DNA of 64,000 nucleotides, taken from Litsea cubeba. Its lineage: Eukaryota > Streptophyta > Magnoliopsida > Laurales > Lauraceae. The stretch is taken from the NCBI GenBank assembly GCA_012931725.1, contig CM022949.1, positions 501,218-565,217 of the forward strand, written 5' to 3'. The position numbers and the translations under genes are program-made. Position 1 is the stretch's first letter. Every line of letters starts with the position of its first letter. Below the pieces are notes generated by a model. That model made no database searches. It saw only the letters and a program-made list of their open reading frames with translations, and was not told the DNA's origin. Positions 23,501-32,720 of the stretch are shown here, one piece after another.

Positions 23501-25658
23501 GGATGATTTTTCGGTCTTTGGCAATTCTTTTGAGGAGTGCTTACATCATTTATCCCTTGTGCTTGAAAGATGCAAAGAAAAGAATCTAGTCTTAAATTGG
23601 GAGAAATGTCATTTTATGGTCAAAAGGGGCATAGTTCTAGGACACATTATTTCTGATAATGGGATTGAGGTGGACAAAGCAAAAATTGATTTGATCTCCA
23701 AATTGCCACCACCAAAATCAGTTAAGCAGATTCGATCATTCCTAGGCCATGCTGGTTTTTATCGTAGATTCATCAAGGATTTTAGTAAAATTGCTAAACC
23801 TTTGTGCCAATTACTGACAAAAGAGGCCCCATTTGAATTTGATGAGAATTGTCTAAAGGCCTTTGAGAGACTGAAAACAGAACTAACTTCAGCCCCTATA
23901 ATTCAGCCACCTGACTGGACCATTCCATTTGAGTTAATGTGTGATGCATCCGATACCGCTATTGGAGCTGTTTTGGGTCAACGGGTTGGGAAGTTACCTT
24001 ATGTGATTTACTATGCAAGTAGGACCCTCAATGATGCACAGCTAAATTACACAACCACTGAAAAAGAATTACTCGCTGTGATTTTTGCCTTGGAGAAATT
24101 TAGATCCTACTTGATAGGGTCCAAAGTCATCATTTACACGGATCATGCAGCTCTGAGATACCTTCTGTCCAAAAAGGATGCAAAAGCTCGATTGATCCGG
24201 TGGATCCTTCTGCTACAAGAGTTTGATTTGGAAATAAGAGATAAAAAAGGATGCGAGAATGTTGTAGCAGACCATCTTTCGAGGTTACCTTTAGAGCCAT
24301 TAGATGAGGTTCCTCTGAATGAAAATTTTCCTGATGAACAATTGCTTAGTATTTCCCAAATCCCCTGGTTTGCAGATATAATCAATTACCTTGTTACAGG
24401 GGAGATGCCCACCCATTGGTCAAAACAGGATCGATCAAAATTTCTAGTTGAGGTCAAGTACTTTTTTTGGGATGACCCGTATCTTTTTAAGTACTGCCCA
24501 GACCAGATCATCAGGAGATGCATTCCTGATCATGACCACTACTCGGTCATTTCATTCTGCCATGATCATGCTTGTGGGGGCCACTTTAGTTCAAAAAAGA
24601 CAGCTGCAAAAGTTTTGCAGTGTGGATTTTACTGGCCCACAATCTTTAAAGATTGCCACACTTTCTGTTTGAACTGTGAGAGGTGTCAAAAGCTTGGCAA
24701 GCTCAATCGGAGGAACATGATGCCCTTGAATCCTATACTTGTAGTGGAACTTTTTGATGTATGGGGAATTGACTTCATGGGGCCATTTCCAAGCTCTTTT
24801 GGCAATTTATATATTTTACTTGCAGTGGACTATGTTTCAAAATGGGTGGAAGCAATACCCACCAGAAAGAATGATCGGCATGTGGTGATCAAATTTGTGA
24901 AGGAATACATATTCTCTCGGTTTGGTACACCTAGGGCAATTATCAGTGATGGTGGAACCCATTTCTGTAATAACACCTTTGACCATCTGATGAAAAAGTA
25001 CTCTATTACTCATAAGGTTGCTACGCCCTACCACCCACAGACCAGTGGCCAAGTAGAAGTATCGAATAGGCAGATTAAACAAATTTTAGAAAAAACGATC
25101 AACCCAAATCGGAAAGACTGGTCTTTACGGCTATTGGATGCATTATGGGCCTATCGAACCGCTTATAAGACTCCTATTGGGATGTCCCCATATAGGTTGG
25201 TCTATGGAAAGGCATGCCACTTGCCTGTTGAATTGGAGCATAGAGCTTATTGGGCCATTAAGAAGCTCAATTTTGACTTACCCACTGCGGGTACTCTGCG
25301 TAAATTGCAACTCAATGAGTTGGAAGAACTTAGAAATGATGCCTATGAGAATGCCAAGATCTACAAGGAAAGAATGAAGTTGAACCATGATAAGTCAATT
25401 TTAAGAAAATCTTTTGAACCGGGTATGAAAGTCCTTTTGTATAACTCCCGGTTACACCTGTTTCCAGGGAAGTTACGAACCCGATGGGCTGGTCCATTCA
25501 TTGTCAGGACTGTTTACTTTCATGGTGCTGTAGAAATTGAAAATCCCAAAAATGGTGATGTTTTCAAAGTGAATGGTCAACGATTGAAACCATTTCTGGA
25601 ACTGAAGGATAAAAACATTGAGGATATCCTTCTGGAAGACCCAATTTACCAGGACTGA
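20535..25658 (+). CDS. Athila gag remainder fused to pol (protease, RT, RNase H, integrase)
   Basis: The frame is open from just after the gag break. The first ATG is at 20703, giving 1651 codons, and I number residues from there. Gag capsid-like sequence comes first, with no CCHC zinc knuckle seen. The protease has the Athila variant D-L-G-A-S with Asp482. Reverse transcriptase carries F-M-D-D with Asp934/935 inside the VFMDDFSVFG motif. RNase H has its first Asp at 1081 (MCDASD) and a TDHAALRYLL motif. Integrase has the His1287/His1294...Cys1325/Cys1328 zinc motif and the triad Asp1357, Asp1416, Glu1452 with 35 residues between the last two. All catalytic residues I looked for are present. 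Translation of the gag end and pol as one product is usual for the lineage. Whether it is translated at all depends on the upstream break. Confidence 0.95.
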   Translation, partial: LRLFPFSLKEKAKAWLYALQAGSITTWDKLVEEFYKKFYSKQKTASIRQAINGFHQMEGETLCSYLERFKDLLIQCPHHGFEKIRLVQIVYEGLDYPTKQMVESFCGGQFTQKTADEAWTFLEETAENTLQWAPIKREPIKPTIPEKGGMFKIEPKIEAEAKLATLARRIEALELNQKPTPNTLESLKYTQAMNGGIDPITLGQTESIEEVNALYQNTRFDNRQRYDPYSNTYNPGWRDNPNFSWTKGPTQGGPSQSHQFQPIQSQSNAPPGFQKPNFTPNPQNQRIDSLEETMKLLAQNTLQFQQSTTQILNGHTQTLTQLEYQMGQLANSISIRDKGTFPSQSEPNPKGQVVHDIKGKGPEQVKSIITLRSGTQIDNKIEIPKEPEEESSDILEIEEPRVHAEPMLEPEPVKANPIITNPSPSEPSPRTYVPKAPYPQRLGPAKSTIQLDKMLEVFKQVRINIPLLDAIQQIPAYAKFLKDLCTFKRTTNVPKKAFLAQQVSSIISCPTPIKYKDPGCPTISCQIGDHHIEKALLDLGASVNLLPYSVYEELGLGELKKTHVTLQLADASIRYPKGVVEDVLIKVGDFVFPVDFVVLDTTHTSGAEPNIPIILGRPFLATSNALINCRNGVMQISFGTMTVQVNIFNISKQPPDEDNGIFEVSYIHELVEYHLPHLKLEDPLEACLAHFGSDFYVDEYIKEVNTLLDSTPSMDCSRWQPKHEILTPSASPPVPSIIKPPKLELKQLPDTLKYVFLGPLETLPVIIASDLDPVQEEKLVKILDEHKESIGWSIADIKGISPSVVQHRIHLEENAKTSREPQRRLNPTMKEVVRSEVLKLLDAGVLYPISDSAWVSPIQVVPKKSGITVVQNEGNELVPTRIQTGWRVCIDYRKLNSVTRKDHFPLPFMDQMLERLAGHAYYCFLDGYSGYNQIPIAPEDQEKTTFTCPFGTFAYRRMPFGLCNAPATFQRCMLSLFSDMIERFIEVFMDDFSVFGNSFEECLHHLSLVLERCKEKNLVLNWEKCHFMVKRGIVLGHIISDNGIEVDKAKIDLISKLPPPKSVKQIRSFLGHAGFYRRFIKDFSKIAKPLCQLLTKEAPFEFDENCLKAFERLKTELTSAPIIQPPDWTIPFELMCDASDTAIGAVLGQRVGKLPYVIYYASRTLNDAQLNYTTTEKELLAVIFALEKFRSYLIGSKVIIYTDHAALRYLLSKKDAKARLIRWILLLQEFDLEIRDKKGCENVVADHLSRLPLEPLDEVPLNENFPDEQLLSISQIPWFADIINYLVTGEMPTHWSKQDRSKFLVEVKYFFWDDPYLFKYCPDQIIRRCIPDHDHYSVISFCHDHACGGHFSSKKTAAKVLQCGFYWPTIFKDCHTFCLNCERCQKLGKLNRRNMMPLNPILVVELFDVWGIDFMGPFPSSFGNLYILLAVDYVSKWVEAIPTRKNDRHVVIKFVKEYIFSRFGTPRAIISDGGTHFCNNTFDHLMKKYSITHKVATPYHPQTSGQVEVSNRQIKQILEKTINPNRKDWSLRLLDALWAYRTAYKTPIGMSPYRLVYGKACHLPVELEHRAYWAIKKLNFDLPTAGTLRKLQLNELEELRNDAYENAKIYKERMKLNHDKSILRKSFEPGMKVLLYNSRLHLFPGKLRTRWAGPFIVRTVYFHGAVEIENPKNGDVFKVNGQRLKPFLELKDKNIEDILLEDPIYQD

Positions 25659-26528
25659 TCATTTTTTGTCATGTCGGGCTGACGACATTAAACTTAACGC
25701 TATTTGGGAGGCAACCCAATTTTGGAAGGTAATTGAGCTGGTTGATCACATTCTTTTGCACTCACTCCACATGGTAAGATGTTTCCATTTTTCTTATTGT
25801 TCAGTTTCACATTACACATGCATTCATAACATTGAGGACAATGTTGCATTTAGGTTTGGGGGTGTGAGTTAGAACTCGACATGTGATCATTTGTTCAATT
25901 TTCATTATACATTTTTTTTTCGCTTTGCTTTGGTTTTTAGGAGATTAAAAAAAAAAGATTTGTTATTGTTAGGTTAGAGGGAAACTTTCGAGACAATTTT
26001 TATTGGCTGAAGATATTTATTTTTGGCAAAAGAAAACAATGGTTCACTATTTTATTTATGGAAAGGATTTTTGAAAAAGTGCTGAAGTTTGATCCCCCAC
26101 TTTTACACAAGTTGTATACGTTTTTAAGGTTTTGAATGTGAAGCTAAGATTTCCATTTTTTTTTTTTTTTAAATATGGAAAACCGAACCTTAGTTTACAG
26201 AGCTTCCTGGTTCGACGGATGGATACATGGAAAGGGCTGCCTATTGTTGGGGACCGCACAAAAAAAAAAGAAAAAAAAGAAAAAGAAAAAGAAAAAATAT
26301 ATATATAAATAAATAAAAGTGTTTTGTTAGAAATCTTGAAAAGAATAAAAAGTTTTGTGACTAGTTTGGGTTCGTAGCCTTTTTAACCCGAGCCAGTAAG
26401 CCCTTAGGGGTATTTACATACCTAGTGCCCTAAAGCCATCTGGTTTGGGAGACATTGGCCAAATGCTCGTTACATGGGTTAATTAGAAAGCTTAAGGGAC
26501 TTAGGCATTGCACAGTCACGTGTGTGTG

Positions 26529-26564
<36 letters not shown>

Positions 26565-27153
26565 AATTTTGCACCCTTAGAAAAAACAGTAGTGCGAAAG
26601 CCGTCATTATCACCTTGAAAGGAAGACTTTTTTTGCTAAGTTTAGGCAGCCCAGGTTTTGAAAAATATATATATATTATTATTTTCATGGAAATTCTTGG
26701 TGGATCATTTGATGCTTATTACGTATACATACTTTTCACCATGCACAATCAATTAAGCATGATTTCGAGAATATCTGACCAAAAGATGGGATTGGTGAAC
26801 CGAATTTAAGATTTGCTTTTGAAAATTCTGAGAACCAAGAATAGTCGGTATCTATAAACTTTCTCTTGGAAGAAGTTTCCCTGGATTATGTTAGGTTTTA
26901 AACACATTTTCAAAAAAAAAAAAAAAGAATTTTGTGGGTAAATTCACTGCAAACCCTCACGAGGCACAACTCGTCCACTAGGGGGAACCTAGGGGTTTAA
27001 GGGCTTGTTGCATATGCTAAATGCAACCGAGAATACCAGCGAAAGTGGTTTTGTTTTCATATTTACTTTTCTTTCTTAGATTAGGTCAAAGAACTTCAAA
27101 ACTTTTGCTCGCAACTTTTGCTAAGGGACTAGCAAAATGCTGGTTGGGGAGTG
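25659..27153 (+). other. Athila 3' internal region and polypurine tract
   Basis: After pol comes GGGAGGCAACCCA, a motif often seen downstream of pol in plant gypsy elements. About 1.4 kb follows, rich in A- and T-runs, with no frame over 95 codons, so no envelope-like gene. The tract CTGGTTGGGGAGTG (27140-27153) abuts the 3' LTR and should prime plus-strand synthesis. Confidence 0.8.
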
Positions 27154-29116
27154 TGTTGAGTTCATGAATTTGCACATTTACCCATCATTGTAGGATAAAT
27201 TAGGGGTTTGATTAGGTGAATTGCATCATTATTCATCTAATTCCATCATTTCATGCATTTTCACCTAGAAACTTGAATTTTCATACTTTTCATACATTTT
27301 CTGCATAAATTTAGAATGTTTTGTAAATTTTCTTCGAAGAGTCCCAGTTGGAGTAGGACTCTGTCCGGATGGGTCCCGCTTCAATATGGGCTCTTCAATA
27401 TTTGATGTGTTGAATTAAAATGTGCAGAAAACGAGAATTGCAGGCCTCTGTCATGGAACCCACTTTCAAGCACACATAGTCATCATGGGCCCTGCATTGC
27501 TGAATTGAAGTTTGAAAAGAAGAACTTACCACATGGACCCCACACACAAGCCATGTGAATATCACTCAAAGGAGGGGTCCACTCATCATGTCAGTTGAAG
27601 AGTCCTAACTACAATAGAAGACTTCTCATAGGGCCCACTATTCAAGCAGATGAAATGATCTACATGGCAGGGTCCGCAGTAGTTGCAGATTTGAAATTAT
27701 TAATGGATAATTCAAATAGTATAATTATGATTGGAATAAAAGAAGAAGAGTTTGAATCATCCACATTTGATCTCCTTTGGAAAATAAGAGTTGTGGAGAG
27801 AAAGAATCCTTGGCAAATCAAATTTCAAAAGTTAATCCCGTTTTTCTCAGGATAACTCATCTTCAAATGGCCATAACTTTCAATCCAACCGTCGGATCGA
27901 TGAAATTTACCTACCGTTGGAAAGCTTATTCAGAGTAGATATTCGTGGAGCCCAAGAATATGCAAATCAGAGCTAAATTGACAAAGTTACGGGCCTGGAG
28001 ATTTTCATGTTCATTTTTAGACGGGATTGCAATTAAATCCACACCGTTGATAATCAATTGCTGCATATCCCTTGTGGGACCCCATCTGAAGATTAGTCAA
28101 GCTATCCAGAAGCTTCCACCTCATTCAAATTTAAAAGAGATAAGAGATATACCTTATCTATGAAGATAAATCAAATTTGCAGAGAAAGTGTCCAGATTCA
28201 ATGTATCTGTAAGATAACCGGGGTTATAAGAGGAACCAAAAGGAAGCATACGGGAGACACTCTTTTCCCTTGGACGTCCAGCACTATTTTCTCTCATTTC
28301 TTTTCTTTTCCTAATTAATAGAATTTAAGAATTATTTTTGGGTATTCTGAAGCCCTGTTTCAGAAATTAGGATTTTTAGAAGAGAGATTTCTGAGAGACC
28401 ATTGTACAAGGAGATGCTATTAATGAAATTACTTATGGAGTTCTTTTCAATGGCTGGCTAGATTTCTGGATTGGGGCACACAGATGAAGCTAAGTAAATC
28501 TTTAATTTAATCTATGTGAATTTTCTATTTACTTGTCTCTTTTAAATGCATGCTCTATTAGAATAATAGATCTGTCTTCATGCCTTAGGCAGCCTCTATT
28601 TTGATTTCTAATGAAAATAGTTTGATGATTTATACTTATTTTGATAGATTATGCTTAGGGTTGAGATCCTTTGATAGTTTATGCTTAATTTGATGAGTCA
28701 TGCTTATGATTTTTCATTCTTTTATGAGGTGAAGGAGGTCTTGGGTTGTGATCTTATTCTTTTTATTAAAATCTGGTTTTTACAAAAGACAAATCATCCG
28801 GATCCGAAACATTGATTTGTTTCTGATCTGAGTTATTTTGAGACAAATAGTAGAATAATTGCATGATGGATTGATTATCTTGCTTAGTGGATTTTGGATG
28901 CTCCGATCTATTTTTTTATATATTTGATTAGTTTGTTTCTGAATTCTTCTAGATTTTCTTAGATCTCAGTTATTCATTAATCTTTGATTAAAAAAAAATC
29001 AGATTTAAATTTTAACTTAGTAGTGCTCCCTGTGGGATCGACCTGTAATTGCCACTATCTCAACAAGATAACTGTGCACTTGCAGTAATTTTAATGGATT
29101 GATTTAATTCACATCA
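27154..29116 (+). repeat. 3' LTR of the Athila-type element
   Basis: It is 1963 bp and ends CACATCA directly before target duplication CTCTA (29117-29121). It lacks the tRNA/U5 insertion found beside the 5' LTR. Confidence 0.96.
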
Positions 29117-29561
29117 CTCTACATCGCTTGACCATTTTTCTTGAAATATAAAAGCCCATCTAGATGGATGGGGACAATGGGAGGCATGGTATTGAAGTAG
29201 TAAATGATATTTGCCTTTACCACATAGCCCCATCCAGGCTCTTGGAGGGCTTGAACAAGCTGCACTAGCTGTAGATTCTTACCTTACCAAGGGCCAACTC
29301 AGGGCTTGGGCTGGGAGAAGAAAAAATCCCTTTAAAAAAGAAAAATAATTCCACCCACTACCAATGCAATTTAATGCTAACCATCATCCTTTATCCGCAC
29401 CTAAATGCATAGAAAAAAGATCATATGACCAATTACAAAAAGAGAATTTTACCGGAAAAATCCTCTTAGAGTCACTCTATACCAAAAAGGATCCCAAAGA
29501 CATGATTCCACCATAGTGGTCCCAGGTTTCCTTTTGGTTTAAGTTTTGGAATCTGAGTTGG

Positions 29562-30117
29562 GTGAGGATATCCCCACTCACTCACGTACATGAGCGGGGA
29601 CATCACCGCTTGTTTTTTTGTTTTCCTTCTTTCTCCTCTTCCTCCTCAACTCGTTCTTCCTCCTTTCTCCAACTCCAACTCAAGCTAAAACCGAAACCTA
29701 ATGACCCAAGTCCGATTAACCACTCACTCATTATACCCATTAAACCCAAAGCCATAAACCCAAAGCCATACCCAAGTCCTCCCCTCCCCCACAAACCAAC
29801 CAACATGATTATTTTTCTGTCCCATCTTCACCATCCCTTTCCCCTTAATTAAAGCCACCAGAACCCATCATCATCATTAATCTCTACTCGCTCCTCTTCC
29901 CTCTCATTTCTCCAACCTTCAAAGTTCTAGATCTCTCTACCCCCTTCAAAGAGATGGCTTCCACCTCCTTCTGTACCAGTGCTTCTGGTCGGTATTCCTC
30001 TAGTTTTTTTTTTTTTTAAATCTTTGTGGTTTGTCTTTGGAGTTGGAGGAAAATGGAGGAGGAAAAAGAAAGAACAATTGGGGATATCCCCGCTCGTGTA
30101 CATGGGTGAGTGAAATC
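29562..30117 (+). mobile_element. Inverted-repeat-flanked gene-like fragment (Pack-MULE candidate)
   Basis: The sequence at 29573-29603 (CTCACTCACGTACATGAGCG and following bases) recurs inverted near 30079-30112, about 26 of 30 bases matching. Between the arms is a segment that looks like the front of a nuclear gene: a pyrimidine-rich leader, then an ATG at 29954 opening a Ser/Thr-rich peptide MASTSFCTSASGRYSS that stops within a few codons of a T-run. I infer a captured first exon and leader between terminal repeats, as Pack-MULEs do. No 9-bp target duplication could be fixed, and the parent gene is not recognised. Confidence 0.35.
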
Positions 30118-31849
30118 TGTCACGATCGGGGATATTCCCTCATGACTGTTGTCGACCGATGAATGGGATGTGATGACGCACATCATCTCCTCTCAGTAGC
30201 GCCTTGTCACGCTCGATAAGAGCACACGTGCGGGAATCACCATAAAATAACCCATTAAAATCTAGTTATGACCTGTTGGAATCACCATAAAATAACCCAT
30301 TAAAATCTAGTTATGACCTGTTTTGTGTAGGTGTCATGGAAGCATAAATCTCTTTTCCGCATCCGCCGCCCCGCGATTCAAATCCCCCTTAGTAAGAAAC
30401 CCCTATCCTCACTTGTGCTGAAAAAGAGCTAGTTTTTAGGCATTTTCATCGCCATATAATGCTGCACCAAGCACTCATAATCTTTTAAGCGATTAAAATT
30501 GTCACAATTCCGCTCTAATTCTGTGAATCTCGACCCTGCACAAATGCTCACGTTTACATGCGGATAGGAAGGGCAACAAGTAGCAGGATTCTCCAACAAC
30601 TTCCTCATTAACGATTGGTGCAGTGACAAATCGAGGAAGGAAATCTTGATTTTAGCCTTCTCTTCCACGCCAGAGGAGATTCAAAATCCAAAAATCTAGA
30701 TTGGAAAGCGGTACCACGGACAACTCTACACAAACGCACCCTTTAGAGTTGTTTCTAGGTTGGGGAATTTGTGAGTCCTATAGAATTTGTATTTAACCCG
30801 ACCCATTTCAATCCCCTTTTATAAACCCTTGGGTTCTAATGGACCACAAATTAAAACAAGAGGGTTTTCCTTATTGCTTACATTTAGAGATGAGTTTTCC
30901 GTCCAACTTTTCAAAAACTCTAATTTTCCCTACACCTTCTCCATGCCATTTCTAGGAAATGTCAAAACTACCCAAACCTTTTATTGAGGCATGCTCATTC
31001 CTTGGTTTTTACTCTTTTTTTTCCCTCTTGGCATGACTTCTATTTTCCTCTTTCTTTATCAAACATGTTCATTGCACCTTGTGTGGCCCACCTTTATATG
31101 TACAATCCATCTTTACCTATTAAAGTAAAATACGATGCAATGAATATATTTGGAGTGATTGTTCATATGAATAAAACTTTAAACAATGAAAGGTGGGGCT
31201 CAAATAGGATAAATGAATTATATCTTCATTTCCTCTTTTTATACAAACTGGTCTGTTTTCCATGATCAATACATTTTCTAGGTCCTGACACTAAAAATCA
31301 CATTGATTTTTAGGTCCTAAAAATCACACTAAAAATCACATTGATCAATACATTTTCTAGGTCCTAACACTAAAAATCACATTGATTGATAGATACTAAG
31401 GATGAAAGGCTCATTAAACTTTAGTTGTTTGCCTTGATTAGGGTCGATTTTATTGCATGAAAATAATTGTTAGAAATTATATGGAACCACTTTAACATTA
31501 ATATCTTAGTCCGAACATATAAATTTGCTTACTTATTAGATCACCGCTTTTCAATTATAGAATAATGCTATATATTTTCATCCAAACCAATTTACACCAT
31601 TGCATTTTCAACCATCAAATACAATAATACAAGTTTGAGTGCTTTCATTGACCAAATCCCATTCTAAAGATAAGGCAGAAGGAAAAATCATCTCTAAAAA
31701 TAAGTTAAGAGGAAAAAATCTCTAAAAACAATGTTTGGTTTCAAAACATAAGACATGAAAAGTAAGAAGCCCTAGTTATAATTGTTAATGGGCTGCAAAA
31801 GCTATATAACCATGGACCAAAACCACATTTTCACATCCAACAGGCCAAC
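30118..31849. other. Intergenic DNA upstream of the SNRNP27-like gene
   Basis: No gene is supported. A 45-bp unit is duplicated in tandem at 30233-30322. A shorter unit based on ACTAAAAATCACATTGAT repeats at about 31289-31386. A 79-codon minus-strand frame (30668-30429) has a protein-like composition but matches no family I know. Confidence 0.5.
31788..31809 (+). promoter_or_regulatory. Core promoter of the SNRNP27-like gene
   Basis: TATATAA lies at 31803-31809, about 40 bp before the start codon. A TGGGCT site-II-type element (31788-31793) and a telo-box-like AAGCCCTAG (near 31768) lie just upstream. Site II plus telo-box is typical of plant housekeeping genes for RNA and protein synthesis. 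The short distance to the ATG implies a very short 5' UTR. Confidence 0.55.
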
Positions 31850-32434
31850 ATGGCCGACCGAGACCGGGAGCGGGACCGGGACCGGGACCGTAGAAGAGAC
31901 AAGGACAAGGACCGGGATCGGGTCAAGGACCGAGATCGGAAGCGATCCCGCTCACCAGATCGTACCCGTTCCCGACACGCCCGTTCCAGATCTCGCTCTC
32001 CCGACCGTCGATTGAAATCCAGATCCCGCTCTCCCGACCGTCGATCTCGCTCTCCCGACCGTCGATCCCGCTCCGTCGACCGCTCCCGTCGCCACCGCCA
32101 CCACCGCCGCTCCTCATCCCCGGACCGTAAGTCCCGCCGCCGGGATGAAGAAGCTGAAAAGGACCGCTCAGGATCCGGCGCTGCCGCGGCGGAGAAGCGG
32201 GCTTCCGGGACTGATGCTCCTCCGGACGACCCGGCTGCGGGCGACATGGATTCCGACGAGATAGAGATGATGAAGAAGCTGGGGATTCCTATGGGGTTCG
32301 ATACGACCAAGGGGAAGCCGGTGCCGGACGCTAACATGAGCGGTGTGAGGGCCGTCACCAAGCGGCAGCCGCGGCAGTACATGAACCGGAGGGGAGGGTT
32401 TAACCGGCCGCTCCCGGCGGAGCGGAACCGTTAG
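31850..32434 (+). CDS. SNRNP27: U4/U6.U5 tri-snRNP 27 kDa-like protein
   Basis: This 194-residue protein is encoded in one exon. Residues 1-30 are Arg-Asp repeats (RDRERDRDRD), and about 30-110 are an Arg-Ser domain with many RSRSPDRR copies. An acidic linker follows. The conserved C-terminal SNRNP27 domain lies at about 135-194, with GFDTTKGK and the hallmark RQYMNRRGGFNRPL. The human counterpart is a component of the U4/U6.U5 tri-snRNP in the nucleus and helps hold the 5' splice site. The length fits the family. The start at 31850 directly begins the MADRDR sequence. A strong splice donor (AAG|GTAAGC) at 32455/32456, 21 bp after the stop, implies an intron in the 3' UTR. Base composition is GC-rich compared with its surroundings, as expected for Arg-rich coding DNA. 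Confidence 0.93.
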   Translation: MADRDRERDRDRDRRRDKDKDRDRVKDRDRKRSRSPDRTRSRHARSRSRSPDRRLKSRSRSPDRRSRSPDRRSRSVDRSRRHRHHRRSSSPDRKSRRRDEEAEKDRSGSGAAAAEKRASGTDAPPDDPAAGDMDSDEIEMMKKLGIPMGFDTTKGKPVPDANMSGVRAVTKRQPRQYMNRRGGFNRPLPAERNR

Positions 32435-32627
32435 ATGCCGGCCCCTTGATCGAAGGTAAGCTTTCTCTTCAATGTTTTTTTCTTCTGATTTTCAATTGAT
32501 CAGTATGATTAGAGTTCTTGAATGAATGTGTGTTTGCTGCTTCTGCTGTTTCTTGATTTGGTATGAGAAACCCTAGAAATAGCCCCTGTTTTTTATGGAT
32601 CCAATTGAATGTATCTATTGACAGTAA

Positions 32628-32720
32628 GGTTTAAGTAAGGTTTAAGGTTTAAGGTTTAAGGTTTAAGGTTTAAGGTTTAGGGTTTAGGGTTTAGGGTTTC
32701 GGGTTTGGGGTTTGGGGTTT
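32628..32720 (+). repeat. Interstitial telomere-type repeat
   Basis: About six units of TTTAAGG lead into four or more units of TTTAGGG and then variants TTTCGGG and TTTGGGG. TTTAGGG is the plant telomere repeat. The block lies about 170 bp downstream of the donor of the presumed 3' UTR intron of the SNRNP27-like gene. Confidence 0.9.

Larger units (their letters stand above)
16513..29116 (+). mobile_element. Athila-type Ty3/gypsy LTR retrotransposon, full length
   Basis: The element is 12.6 kb with LTRs of 1964 and 1963 bp, both starting TGTTGAG and ending CACATCA, flanked by a perfect target duplication CTCTA (16508-16512 and 29117-29121). The primer-binding site matches tRNA-Asp, as in Athila. 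The order is 5' LTR, abnormal primer-site region, a 1.5-kb leader, gag, then protease, reverse transcriptase, RNase H and integrase in one frame, then about 1.5 kb without a long frame, a polypurine tract and the 3' LTR. By eye the LTRs differ by two substitutions and one T-run indel, so the insertion is very recent. No envelope-like frame follows pol, although many Athila relatives have one. A frame break in gag suggests that this copy may not be autonomous. Confidence 0.97.

Noticed and set aside
13958..29116. Athila element nested inside the copia-like element
   Set aside because: Each element has its own intact target duplication, and the two are separated by about 160 bp (16350-16507); they are neighbours and not nested.
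30429..30668. 79-codon minus-strand frame as a gene
   Set aside because: The composition is protein-like, but there is no recognisable family, no clear promoter and no splice partners.
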